From Bacteroides sp. (GTDB taxonomy: Bacteria > Bacteroidota > Bacteroidia > Bacteroidales > Bacteroidaceae): a DNA stretch of 14,691 nt. Position 1 is the first letter of the stretch. Every line of letters starts with the position of its first letter. A model generated the notes under the pieces. The model was not told the DNA's origin, did not search any database, and worked only from the letters and a program-made list of their open reading frames with translations. Shown here one piece after another: positions 1-8,028 of this stretch. The stretch covers positions 1 to 14,691 of the forward strand of contig DXOJ01000492.1 in the NCBI GenBank assembly GCA_019412865.1, read 5' to 3'. The translations under genes were made by a program, and so were the position numbers.

Positions 1-12
1 AAAGGCTCCATA

Positions 13-79
13 TGCCCTAAGGGGCACACGAAGCCCTATTTCGTTCCTTTTAAAGGAACAAGGTCGTTTTTTCTTTATT
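13..79. terminator. Hairpin-rich region downstream of the GH3 gene
   Basis: A near-perfect palindrome at 43-59 (GTTCCTTT, one T, AAAGGAAC) is followed on the plus strand by a T-rich tract at about 66-79. A smaller inverted repeat lies at 13-26 (TGCCC and GGGCA arms). Read on the plus strand this resembles a terminator for a convergent gene lying left of the window; read on the minus strand it is the first structure after the GH3 stop codon, but no U-tract follows. I infer a shared transcription end between convergent genes. No coding region is visible in 1-139. Confidence 0.35.
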
Positions 80-139
80 CATTCAATAAATAAATCCGGA
101 TTGTCTATCTGTAAAAATAAACAAAATTCCAAAGCGGTA

Positions 140-2725
140 TTACTGTACGTTCATTACAATCGTTTTCAACTTATTTCTATCAGAAGTTCCTCCATACAGT
201 AATTCATAAGTACCTTCCAACGGACGCATCGTATTCGACTCTACATCAAACCATTCAAAGTTCTCACCGGTAAGAGGAATAGCTACTGATTCAGTTTTCC
301 CTGCCGGAATATGAACGCGTTTGAAAGCACGCAAGGTATAACGGGGACCTTCCTTATCACCCGGACGTCTCAAATAAACCTGAACCACCTCTTCTCCATC
401 ACGTTGCCCGACATTGCTTACCGGAATAGTCAATACTACATTTTCACCTTTGGCGATTGTATTCTTGCTCAATTTAGCTTCTCCATAAGTAAACGTAGTA
501 TAACTCAACCCATGACCGAATGGGAAAAGTGGTTGCTGTTGCATATATCGATAGGTACGCCCCTTCATGGAATAGTCTTCAAAGTCCGGCAATTGATTCA
601 CATCCTTATAGAAAGTGACCGGCAGGCGTCCACCGGGATTATACTCTCCCCAAAGAGCATCAACGATAGCTGTACCACCCGCCTGTCCCGGATACCATGC
701 CTGCAGAATCGCTTCACAAGTAGTCGTTTCGGGCACTAGTCCGATAGCTGAACCGGAATAATTGATAAAGACAACCTTTTTACCAGCCTTCTTCAAAGCT
801 TTCAACAAATCACGTTGAACGTCCGGAAGTTCAATATCCGTACGGTCACCACCCTTAAATCCGGGAACCTCTACCGGCATTTCCTCACCTTCCAGACTTG
901 GAGAAATTCCACCAGCAAAAAGAATCACATCAGCATCCATTACTCTCTTCACTGCGAGGTTCAAGTCGATCCCGACCTCTTTGCCCAAATCAAAATCAAG
1001 TGTAGCCCTTTCATTCCGTTGTTTGAATAAAATCTCGATATGATACTCTTTTCCAGCTTTCGCCTGTAACGTATAGAGGTTCGTCGGATTCTTAACATAT
1101 ATTTTCCGAGCCACTTGCTCACCATTTATAATAAGAGTCACTTCACCATCCAATTGAAAACGGAAAGCAACATCACCGGACTGCGAAGGACGAAAGACAG
1201 ATTCATAACGAGCCGAGAAATTAGTAATTTCCACACCGGGCGCAAACGTAGTAGCCCCTGTTGTTGCAAAATGGAACGGAGTGGAAATCTGGTCAGTAGT
1301 GACCACTTCCCCTTCACGATCACGATTATTCCAATATTCTGCCAAGAAACCGGGTTTACCATTTATGCTACATTCATCAAACAGGCTTTGGAGTGTCTTT
1401 CCGTCCACACGGTCACAACCCGGTTCGTATATGATTTGTCCTTCCGGTAGTTTGGCACGGACAGCTTCCAATAAGGTAACCGTATGTGCCGGAATACCGT
1501 TATAATTTCCCCACTGCATCACGGAGTCATTGGCATTAGGTCCCATAACGGCTACTTTCAGATTGGTATTCAGAGGCAGGATGTTGTTTTTATTCTGCAA
1601 GAGCACCAATGATTCACGGGCCATACGCAAAGCCAATGCCTGATGTTCCTTACTATTCAACACAGAGGTTGGAATTTCCGCCCAGGCCGGTTGTTCGTCC
1701 ATTTCTCCCAGTTCAAAACGTGCTGTCAACAAACGTTTCAATGAAATATCTATTTCTTTTTCGTCAATCAAACCGGCTTTTACAGCATCCGCCAGTGAAG
1801 CATATTCACTTCCACATTCAAGCTCTGTACCCGCCCGCACAGCACCAGCCGAAGCGTGTTCCTTATCCGGATGAGTCCCATGCGTTCCCGGTCTATAGAA
1901 ATCGGAGATCGCTCCACAGTCAGAGACTACAATGCCTTTGTATCCCCATTCATCCCGCAATATTTGCATCAACAGGCGATTGCTGCCACAACAAGGCTCT
2001 CCCTCAAAACGATTGTAGGCACACATCACTTCCTTTACATGCGCTTTCTGTACCAAATCTTTAAAAGCAGGCAGATAGGTTTCCCATAAATCCCGGGGAT
2101 CTATATTCTCCGCATCAAAACTATGCCGGTTCCACTCCGGTCCTGAATGAACAGCAAAGTGCTTGGCACATGCGTGCAGCTTATCATACCTGGCATCTTC
2201 CGGTCCTTGCAAACCACGGACTACAGCCATTCCCATTTGTCCTGTCAGATAAGGGTCTTCACCGTATGTTTCCTGACCGCGTCCCCAACGAGGGTCACGG
2301 AATATATTGACATTCGGTGTCCAGAATGTTAATCCCTGATAGCGTTTCAGCACGCCGCTTTCACCGAAAATACGCGATTTTACGCGAGCCTCATCAGAAG
2401 TGGCATTGAACACTTCATATAATAATGAATCATTAAAAGAAGCTCCCATACCGATAGACTGGGGAAAAACAGTAGCCAATCCGGCACGCCCCACACCGTG
2501 CAACGCTTCATTCCACCACTCATATTCTTTAATTCCCAGTCGAGGGATAGCAGGTGACGCATTTTGCATTAATGATACTTTTTCTTCCAAAGTCAACCGA
2601 GGCAACAAATCCTCCGCCCGTTGTTCCGCCGCTAAAGAAGTGTCCTGGTAAGGCAGCAATTGCTTACATGCCGAAAACGATAACACCAAACAAACACCCA
2701 TAATCGGTATCCAACCTCTTTTCAT
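140..2725 (-). CDS. GH3 family beta-glycosidase lipoprotein with PA14 insertion, probable beta-xylosidase or beta-glucosidase
   Basis: This 861-residue protein is a glycoside hydrolase family 3 enzyme that releases sugars from the non-reducing ends of beta-linked oligosaccharides. Residues 1-20 form a lipoprotein signal ending LSFSAC, with Cys20 as the lipidation site, so it should be anchored in a membrane. The N-terminal GH3 barrel (about 35-345) includes the EYEWWNEALHGVG segment seen in the xylosidase-like clade, KHF at 188-190 and the nucleophile motif GIVVSDCGA, giving Asp269 as the likely nucleophile. The alpha/beta sandwich is interrupted by a PA14 domain (about 458-585). EGEEMPVE (612-619) is the likely acid/base loop, and a fibronectin III-like domain occupies about 745-855. 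It lies 96 bp behind the GH43 gene on the same strand and probably shares its transcription. The family is clear; the substrate (beta-xyloside, beta-glucoside or alpha-L-arabinofuranoside) is inferred from neighbours and sub-clade resemblance only. Confidence 0.92.
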   Translation of the reverse strand: MKRGWIPIMGVCLVLSFSACKQLLPYQDTSLAAEQRAEDLLPRLTLEEKVSLMQNASPAIPRLGIKEYEWWNEALHGVGRAGLATVFPQSIGMGASFNDSLLYEVFNATSDEARVKSRIFGESGVLKRYQGLTFWTPNVNIFRDPRWGRGQETYGEDPYLTGQMGMAVVRGLQGPEDARYDKLHACAKHFAVHSGPEWNRHSFDAENIDPRDLWETYLPAFKDLVQKAHVKEVMCAYNRFEGEPCCGSNRLLMQILRDEWGYKGIVVSDCGAISDFYRPGTHGTHPDKEHASAGAVRAGTELECGSEYASLADAVKAGLIDEKEIDISLKRLLTARFELGEMDEQPAWAEIPTSVLNSKEHQALALRMARESLVLLQNKNNILPLNTNLKVAVMGPNANDSVMQWGNYNGIPAHTVTLLEAVRAKLPEGQIIYEPGCDRVDGKTLQSLFDECSINGKPGFLAEYWNNRDREGEVVTTDQISTPFHFATTGATTFAPGVEITNFSARYESVFRPSQSGDVAFRFQLDGEVTLIINGEQVARKIYVKNPTNLYTLQAKAGKEYHIEILFKQRNERATLDFDLGKEVGIDLNLAVKRVMDADVILFAGGISPSLEGEEMPVEVPGFKGGDRTDIELPDVQRDLLKALKKAGKKVVFINYSGSAIGLVPETTTCEAILQAWYPGQAGGTAIVDALWGEYNPGGRLPVTFYKDVNQLPDFEDYSMKGRTYRYMQQQPLFPFGHGLSYTTFTYGEAKLSKNTIAKGENVVLTIPVSNVGQRDGEEVVQVYLRRPGDKEGPRYTLRAFKRVHIPAGKTESVAIPLTGENFEWFDVESNTMRPLEGTYELLYGGTSDRNKLKTIVMNVQ

Positions 2726-2760
2726 AATATTATACTTATTAGTTATGATTAATTTGGAAA

Positions 2761-2789
2761 CAAAAATAGCCTATTTTCCAATAAAACAA
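2761..2789 (-). promoter_or_regulatory. Possible internal promoter ahead of the GH3 gene
   Basis: On the minus strand TATTTTTG (2761-2768) matches the Bacteroides -7 consensus TAnnTTTG. An ATTG (2786-2790 region) lies about 18 bases upstream, near the expected place of the TTTG -33 element. A transcript would start about 30 bases before the GH3 ATG. This could give GH3 expression independent of the GH43 promoter. The match is by eye only. Confidence 0.4.
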
Positions 2790-2802
2790 TGTTTCATTGG
2801 TT

Positions 2803-2818
2803 ACAAATACATATTTGT
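2803..2818. repeat. AT-rich palindrome between GH43 and GH3
   Basis: ACAAATA, CA, TATTTGT is a 16-bp palindrome lying 4 bases past the GH43 stop codon and about 35-50 bp upstream of the possible GH3 -7 box. The 2-base centre is too short for a normal terminator loop, so it may be a regulator site rather than a terminator. It could also be chance in AT-rich DNA. Confidence 0.3.
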
Positions 2819-2821
2819 TTG

Positions 2822-4426
2822 TTACATTGACGCATCACAGAACGAATAATCAAAAGAGTCCACATCTACATAACCGCCTACAGAACGTGTAGCATAGTTA
2901 AATATGGCAAACTTACTGCCCATAAACATACGGGTGTAGTCAAATTTCATCTTGACAGGCAGACCAACAGGTATCCATGCTTTCCCATCAAGACTATAAG
3001 AAAAACGAGCCTCATCCCGTCCATTGGTAAAGTCACCTTCCACACGCAAATAGACAAGCTCTTTGTTTAGAGGTATACGGGCTTGTTCGGTCATATCCAC
3101 ACGGCTAATGGCACGCTTTGTTTTCTCAAACACACTTTTCTGTTCACTCATCACAAGAGACAGTTTATTTCCGTTCTTTTCAATCGTAAGCACACCGCTG
3201 TCACCATTAAAAGCCGATAATCCTGCACGGTCACCATCTTTCATCCCCCCCAGAGAGAGACTGACAGTGCCCATGCATTTCGGTCCTACCATACGTTGAG
3301 TCAACGTATTGGGAGCAACAAACAGGTTATCTACCACACGGGAGGTTTTCAAACGCAGAAATCCGGGACGGTCGGTAAGGCTCCATGCCTGATCGACGGG
3401 GTTATGATTCCACTGCCAATAGAGGGAAAGCCCGGAAGCGGAAAAATCATCCGAACCGCAGATACCATCCATTGACATATACGATAAAGTGGTATCATTC
3501 GGAATGTGCCCGTCCTTGTCTCCCAGCATAGGCCAACCATCTTCCGTCCATGTACAAGGCATGAGACACGGCACACGCCCTACGCCACCACGATCCTGAA
3601 AAATGAGCCCGTACCATTCACCGTTTTTCCCGTCTACGATACATCCTTGACCAACACCGCCATGCCCGTCAAACTCCGTTTCAAGAATGACACGCTTTTC
3701 GTAAGGTCCGGTAATCTTATCGGCACGATAGCATACTTCACGACGCAGACGGCCGGGAATACTCCAATCCATAGAAATCATCAGCAAATAATATTTTCCA
3801 TTATGCTTGATGACGGAACTACCTTCCAACAGACCTTGTTCGTCAGCATCCCGCTCAAATATTTGCTGATTGATGCCACCGGGAAGTACATCGGTCAAAT
3901 CGGGTTTCAACTCCGTAAGATGTCCCGTACTGTGAAAGAGATACACCCGCCCGTCATCATCAAACAGAAGCGAACCGTCATGAAAATGCGGGGGACGCGA
4001 AAGAAGTTTCCAGGGACCGGCCGGATCTGTCGCAGTATAAACAAACCCACGTCCGGGCGCGCCATTGGCTGTAAACCATACATAGAATTTACCGTCATGA
4101 TAGCGGATAGATGATGCCCATTGTCCTTGCCCGTAAGCAGTGCCTTCGAGCAGATCATAACGGGGACCATCGTCAATGCGGGGAAATACGTAGCTGATAG
4201 TTTCCCAATGTTTCATGTCCGGCGAACGCATGATAGGCGCTCCCGGCATCAGGTGCATAGTAGTGGAAACCATGTAAAAGTAATCACCTGCACGACATAC
4301 CGACATATCGGGCACGTCAGCATAAAGAATAGGATTACGGTATTGTGCTCCGGCTGATAGCGGGAAGAACAATGTAAAAAGAGTACACAGTAGAATAGTG
4401 TTGATTTTTGTTTTCAGCATAATCAT
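2822..4426 (-). CDS. GH43 family exported glycosidase (beta-xylosidase / alpha-L-arabinofuranosidase type)
   Basis: This 534-residue protein has a cleavable signal peptide (hydrophobic stretch about 10-25, ending SAGA before QYR) and then a five-bladed propeller typical of glycoside hydrolase family 43, which acts on xylosides and arabinofuranosides by inversion. The three expected carboxylates are visible: Asp40 in VPDMSV (general base), Asp150 in HFHDGS (pKa modulator) and Glu201 in LLEGSSV (general acid). The catalytic domain spans about 28-320, and the C-terminal part (about 325-530, with FDYTRMFMGSKFAIFNY) resembles the beta-sandwich module commonly fused to these enzymes, probably subfamily 12. 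A second possible start, Met3, gives nearly the same signal peptide. It appears to be the first gene of a two-gene unit with GH3, driven from a promoter carrying a phased repeat array. Exact substrate cannot be read from sequence. Confidence 0.92.
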   Translation of the reverse strand: MIMLKTKINTILLCTLFTLFFPLSAGAQYRNPILYADVPDMSVCRAGDYFYMVSTTMHLMPGAPIMRSPDMKHWETISYVFPRIDDGPRYDLLEGTAYGQGQWASSIRYHDGKFYVWFTANGAPGRGFVYTATDPAGPWKLLSRPPHFHDGSLLFDDDGRVYLFHSTGHLTELKPDLTDVLPGGINQQIFERDADEQGLLEGSSVIKHNGKYYLLMISMDWSIPGRLRREVCYRADKITGPYEKRVILETEFDGHGGVGQGCIVDGKNGEWYGLIFQDRGGVGRVPCLMPCTWTEDGWPMLGDKDGHIPNDTTLSYMSMDGICGSDDFSASGLSLYWQWNHNPVDQAWSLTDRPGFLRLKTSRVVDNLFVAPNTLTQRMVGPKCMGTVSLSLGGMKDGDRAGLSAFNGDSGVLTIEKNGNKLSLVMSEQKSVFEKTKRAISRVDMTEQARIPLNKELVYLRVEGDFTNGRDEARFSYSLDGKAWIPVGLPVKMKFDYTRMFMGSKFAIFNYATRSVGGYVDVDSFDYSFCDASM

Positions 4427-4506
4427 CGTTTTTTTTATTAACTGGCTACATTATCTATTATTTGAAAGCTAATTATTTAAAATGTTTCTTGTTATCTTCC
4501 ACATCA

Positions 4507-4514
4507 CAAAAATA
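4507..4514 (-). promoter_or_regulatory. -7 promoter box of the GH43-GH3 operon
   Basis: On the minus strand TATTTTTG fits TAnnTTTG exactly. A TTTG on the same strand (4539-4542) lies 24 bases upstream, somewhat farther than the usual 19-21, which suits an activator-dependent promoter. Predicted transcription start is near 4500, leaving a leader of about 75 bases before the GH43 ATG. The position directly downstream of the phased ATG(C/T)TACAT array supports the call. Confidence 0.5.
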
Positions 4515-4544
4515 GAAAATGCAAACAGATATATTGCCCAAAGT

Positions 4545-4616
4545 ATGCTACATGATTTCTTTGTGATGCTACATATCGAATGAAGAATGTTACATCTATA
4601 TTTACTCATGTTACAT
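4545..4616. promoter_or_regulatory. Four phased ATG(C/T)TACAT repeats, probable activator-binding array
   Basis: ATGCTACAT at 4545-4553 and 4566-4574, then ATGTTACAT at 4587-4595 and 4608-4616: four 9-mers starting exactly 21 bp apart, with unrelated sequence in the 12-bp spacers. ATGTTACAT is itself a palindrome around its central base, and the other two copies differ by one base. The array begins about 30 bp upstream of the -7 box of the GH43 gene, covering roughly -45 to -115 from the predicted start. A 21-bp step is two helical turns, so all sites face one side of the DNA, as for AraC-type domains bound in tandem. The binding protein is unknown. Confidence 0.7.
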
Positions 4617-4632
4617 CACCCTATCTCCCAAA

Positions 4633-4660
4633 GAGAGGAGACTGTATTCAGCCTCCTCTC
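4633..4660 (-). terminator. Hairpin after the L-galactose operon
   Basis: GAGAGGAG (4633-4640) pairs with CTCCTCTC (4653-4660), and an inner CTG/CAG pair flanks a four-base TATT loop, with one A-C mismatch. It lies 57 bp past the stop codon of the zinc dehydrogenase and just upstream of the GH43 regulatory array, so it may insulate the two minus-strand operons. The U-tract is weak (only TTT on the minus strand), so termination strength is uncertain. Confidence 0.5.
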
Positions 4661-4717
4661 ACTTATTACATACCCGAAACAACAGGCATCAACAACTATT
4701 CTTATTACAAGAACTTA

Positions 4718-5734
4718 TCAGAACTCAACCAGTATACGGAACACCTTTCCCGGATTAGCCGTCCATTCCTGCATAGCTTCCAAAGCTCCTTCCGGTTTGG
4801 CAATCTTCGAAATCAGTTCTTCCACCGGACAGTTGCCTTCTTTCATATAATTAATAACCGCACGGAAATCGGCAGGTAACGCATTTCTGGAACCACGGAT
4901 ATCCAGTTCTTTCTGAACGAAATATTTCGTTTGGAAAGCTACTTCGCTTTTGGCATAGCCAATGCAAACGACCCGTCCTGTAAAACCGACTTCATCCACC
5001 GCCATCACATAAGTGACCGGACTGCCGACAGCTTCAATCACCACATCGGCACCGAAGCCCTCCGTTATCTGTTGCATCCGTTCGTGTACATTTTCTGTCT
5101 TGGAGTTAATCACATGAGAAGCACCTACCCTTTTCGCCAGTTCCAGTTTCTCGTCATCCAAGTCGACAGCAATGACCGTTGCCCCTCTCAAAGCAGCACG
5201 TACAATGGCACCGATACCAATCATACCGCAGCCAATAACCATCACAAACTCATTATCGATTACCTGCGCACGAGATACCGCATGGAATCCGACACTCATC
5301 GGCTCAATCAACGCACAATCGCGAGGAGAGATATTACCAGCCGGAATAATCTTCGTCCAAGGTAAAACTGCATATTCGCACATCACTCCATTGCGCTGTA
5401 CCCCTAACGTTTCATTATGCTCACAAGCATTGACACGACCATTACGACAAGAAGCACATTTACCACAGTTGGTATATGGATTCAATGTCACGTTCATCCC
5501 TTTTTCAAAGCCGGCCGGAACATCCGGACCGATCTCCTCAATCACCGCTCCTACCTCATGTCCCGGGATTACCGGTAACTTCACCATTGGGTTACGTCCC
5601 AAAAAGGTATTCAGGTCAGAGCCACAGAAACCCACATACTTGATTCTTACTAATACTTCACCGGCACCAACGGTCGGTTTTTCCAGTTCAACCACCTTCA
5701 TTTCGGAGGGATTGACAATTTGAACTGCTTTCAT
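4718..5734 (-). CDS. Zinc-dependent MDR dehydrogenase, probable L-galactonate 5-dehydrogenase
   Basis: A 338-residue medium-chain dehydrogenase of the sorbitol/threonine dehydrogenase type. Catalytic zinc ligands are Cys37 (GFCGSD), His59-Glu60 (PGHE) and Glu144 (ALIEP). The structural zinc is held by Cys90, Cys93, Cys96 and Cys104. The Rossmann motif GCGMIG is at 168-173, and Asp191 at the end of the next strand favours NAD over NADP. The segment QKELDIRGSRNALPADF closely parallels my recollection of E. coli LgoD (YjjN), which oxidises L-galactonate to D-tagaturonate. In the B. vulgatus pathway the matching enzyme sits in the same operon position (Bvu0222, from memory). It follows the permease by 24 bp and is the last gene of the operon. 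Membership is certain; the substrate rests on similarity and context. Confidence 0.88.
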   Translation of the reverse strand: MKAVQIVNPSEMKVVELEKPTVGAGEVLVRIKYVGFCGSDLNTFLGRNPMVKLPVIPGHEVGAVIEEIGPDVPAGFEKGMNVTLNPYTNCGKCASCRNGRVNACEHNETLGVQRNGVMCEYAVLPWTKIIPAGNISPRDCALIEPMSVGFHAVSRAQVIDNEFVMVIGCGMIGIGAIVRAALRGATVIAVDLDDEKLELAKRVGASHVINSKTENVHERMQQITEGFGADVVIEAVGSPVTYVMAVDEVGFTGRVVCIGYAKSEVAFQTKYFVQKELDIRGSRNALPADFRAVINYMKEGNCPVEELISKIAKPEGALEAMQEWTANPGKVFRILVEF

Positions 5735-5758
5735 TGGATATGTTTGATAATAAGTTTA

Positions 5759-7051
5759 TTAATCGATTACTTTATAACCTTTCCAGCCGTAATATGCACA
5801 GAAGACAAAACAAATCATCGGCACACAATAGGCCATATAATAGATATGCTCATTGGCATGCATGAAATAAGCCGTCAACTGTGGCAGGCAGGCATTGCCG
5901 ACAATAGCCATTACCAGAAATGCCGAACCGCTCTTTGTCTGACTCCCCAGTCCTTTTAGCGCCAATGAGAACTGCGTGGGGTACATTATAGACATAAAGA
6001 AAGAGATAGCCAACATTGCGTATAGCCCGATCATACCTCCCCATATCATCACTACCCCGCACAAAAGAATATTCATCAAGGCGTAAACCAGTAGCATATC
6101 CTGTGGACGGAATTTCACCATCAATCCGGTACCGATCCAACGCCCCAAAAGAAATGCGAGCATATACAATCCGAAGAAAGTAGTCGCTGTATCTTCCGGC
6201 AATCCGGCATAAGTACAACAGTAAACCAGGAACAGACTGTTTATCGCCGTCTGTCCGCCGTTATAGAAGAATTGCGCAATCACTCCCCACCGCAAGTGTG
6301 AGTGCTTCAATACACCGAAGTCTATCAATTTTTCTTTCTGGCTGCCCTCTTTCGTTTTACTCGAAGAAGTCGTTTTATCGGAAGAAGCCGTTCCTCCTTC
6401 GTCCCCAATCTTCGGCAATTTTGAAAAGATGAAGACAACAGCTATGGCAATCAACAGTATAGCCAATATCAGATAAGGGAGTTTCATGGCATCCGTTTCC
6501 AATTGGATATAGGTCTGCCAGCCTCCCGGATAATCAACAGGTAGGGTATCGCGTGTGTAATGAGTTCCGCTAAGGATGAGCTTACTCAAAAACATGGCAG
6601 CGATAAAAGCTCCGAGTCCATTGAAAGACTGCGCCAGATTCAATCGGCGGGGAGCTGTTTCGGGTGCTCCTAAAACCGTCACATACGGATTGGCAGCTGT
6701 CTCCAGAAAGCACATTCCCGTAGCGATAATAAAGAAGATACAGAGGTAAGCCCAATATTCTTTTAAAATGGCGGCAGGAAAGAATAGTAGACCTCCGATT
6801 GCTGCTAATACCAGTCCGAAAATAATTCCCGCCTTATAGCTGTAACGTTTCATAAACATCGCTATGGGGATGGGGAAAATAAAATAAGCCAGCCAGTAGG
6901 CAGTCTCGGTAAAAGAGGCTTCAAAGGTGTTCAGTTCACATGTCTTCATCAATTGCCGGATCATCGTGGGAAGCAGATTGCTGCTTATCGCCCACAGAAA
7001 GAAAAGGCAGAAAACCAACGCTAAAGGTATTGTATATGTATTCTTTTTCAT
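5759..7051 (-). CDS. FucP-like MFS sugar/H+ symporter, probable L-galactose (L-fucose) permease
   Basis: A 430-residue major facilitator with about 12 membrane segments and a hydrophilic loop rich in Ser, Thr and Lys (about 211-245) joining the two halves. It matches E. coli FucP from memory across the N-terminal half: IPLALVFCLFFLWA, MKRYSYKAGII and FLETAANPYVTVLG are near copies. It should bring a 6-carbon L-sugar across the inner membrane with protons. L-galactose is the 6-hydroxy form of L-fucose, and FucP is known to accept it. Glu117 corresponds to FucP Glu135, and Asn25 to Asn43. The residue matching FucP Asp46 is Pro28, so one of the two carboxylates linked to protonation is absent. 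It lies 38 bp after the lactonase gene and 24 bp before the dehydrogenase gene, inside the operon. Confidence 0.9.
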   Translation of the reverse strand: MKKNTYTIPLALVFCLFFLWAISSNLLPTMIRQLMKTCELNTFEASFTETAYWLAYFIFPIPIAMFMKRYSYKAGIIFGLVLAAIGGLLFFPAAILKEYWAYLCIFFIIATGMCFLETAANPYVTVLGAPETAPRRLNLAQSFNGLGAFIAAMFLSKLILSGTHYTRDTLPVDYPGGWQTYIQLETDAMKLPYLILAILLIAIAVVFIFSKLPKIGDEGGTASSDKTTSSSKTKEGSQKEKLIDFGVLKHSHLRWGVIAQFFYNGGQTAINSLFLVYCCTYAGLPEDTATTFFGLYMLAFLLGRWIGTGLMVKFRPQDMLLVYALMNILLCGVVMIWGGMIGLYAMLAISFFMSIMYPTQFSLALKGLGSQTKSGSAFLVMAIVGNACLPQLTAYFMHANEHIYYMAYCVPMICFVFCAYYGWKGYKVID

Positions 7052-7089
7052 GGTATAAATCTAGTTTTACGATAAGGATGTTTTCTCCA

Positions 7090-8013
7090 TCATTCGGACA
7101 TGTTCTTGATGTAAGGAAGTACGGGGAGATCCGTGAATCCATAGAAGTTCCGGGCATTTTCTCCCAAAAAGAGTCTTTTGTCCTCTTCCGTCAACTCGGA
7201 AGACTTCACCACAAAATCGTATGACATCTTGTAAGTGATTGCTGTAATGGTGCGCGGATAGTCCGATCCCCACATCAGTTTCTCCATGCCAACTAAATCC
7301 GCCGCTTCCCGAATGGCTTTCACTGCTCCTTTGAAAGGATAAAATTCATCATTGAAAAGCCAGGTGATTCCGCCGGATTCAATCATCACATTGGGATGAC
7401 GTGCCAGGCGGATTTGTTCTTTCCAGTCCGGACGTGTCACCATTCCGAAGTGCCCGACAGCTATTTTTAGGCGGGGACATTCCTGAATAATCTCTTCCAC
7501 TTCGGGAACCTGTGTTGCTCCGTCAGCCAAATCGATGGAGAGCATGACATTCCGTTCTTCCATAGAATGAAACATCTGCATCATTTCCTCATTATTCAGC
7601 ATTACCCGTCCCTCTTTTAACAACAAGCGTTGGGCAGGTATTTTTATAGCCTTAAAACCTTTGGCTATAAGCTCTTTCGCCTGCTCCAGAAATCCAGGTT
7701 TGCGGAACTCACACATTCCGCAAACAAAGAAACGGTTGGGATAATGGGAAACGACTTCCGACAAATAATCATTCTGAATACCGTCAATAAACTCTTGGGT
7801 AATGACAGCCGCAGCCACTTGCGCATAGTCCATATTCGAAAGAAAGACTTCCGCGCTATTCACTCCGTCTATCATAAAGGGCGGAACCATTTGCCGGATT
7901 TCTCCCATAAATTCCGAACGGCCATTTTCCAAAGTCCGGATAGGCAATCCGTCCACAACAGTATCCTGTCGTAACCACAGATGGGCGTGCGCATCAATAA
8001 TTGTATAGTCCAT
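7090..8013 (-). CDS. Amidohydrolase-superfamily sugar lactonase, probable L-galactonolactonase
   Basis: A 307-residue TIM-barrel amidohydrolase. The first strand carries DAHAHLW (His9, His11), His188 lies in VGHFG, and the strand-8 aspartate is Asp251 in WGSDYPR, as in the COG3618/COG2159 group that includes L-fucono- and L-galactonolactonases. The expected reaction is hydrolysis of L-galactono-1,5-lactone (and the 1,4-lactone) to L-galactonate. It follows the aldo/keto reductase gene by 15 bp and precedes the permease by 38 bp, so one transcript is likely; this order matches the B. vulgatus L-galactose pathway as I recall it (Bvu0220). A cytoplasmic location is inferred because no signal peptide is present. 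Other members of the superfamily are decarboxylases or act on other lactones, so the substrate relies on context. Confidence 0.85.
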   Translation of the reverse strand: MDYTIIDAHAHLWLRQDTVVDGLPIRTLENGRSEFMGEIRQMVPPFMIDGVNSAEVFLSNMDYAQVAAAVITQEFIDGIQNDYLSEVVSHYPNRFFVCGMCEFRKPGFLEQAKELIAKGFKAIKIPAQRLLLKEGRVMLNNEEMMQMFHSMEERNVMLSIDLADGATQVPEVEEIIQECPRLKIAVGHFGMVTRPDWKEQIRLARHPNVMIESGGITWLFNDEFYPFKGAVKAIREAADLVGMEKLMWGSDYPRTITAITYKMSYDFVVKSSELTEEDKRLFLGENARNFYGFTDLPVLPYIKNMSE

Positions 8014-8028
8014 ACGAATGACGCTGTT

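Noticed and set aside
3506..4114. A 202-codon plus-strand frame opposite the GH43 gene
   Set aside because: It lies wholly inside the GH43 catalytic domain on the other strand and shows no promoter, leader or domain.
5172..5723. A 183-codon plus-strand frame opposite the zinc dehydrogenase gene
   Set aside because: It is a shadow of the conserved dehydrogenase frame; the zinc ligands and Rossmann motif prove the minus-strand gene.
4718..5734. L-threonine or sorbitol dehydrogenase as the function of the zinc dehydrogenase
   Set aside because: Both share the fold, but the QKELDIRGSRNA segment and the operon partners fit L-galactonate dehydrogenase better; the alternative is kept only as a lower possibility.
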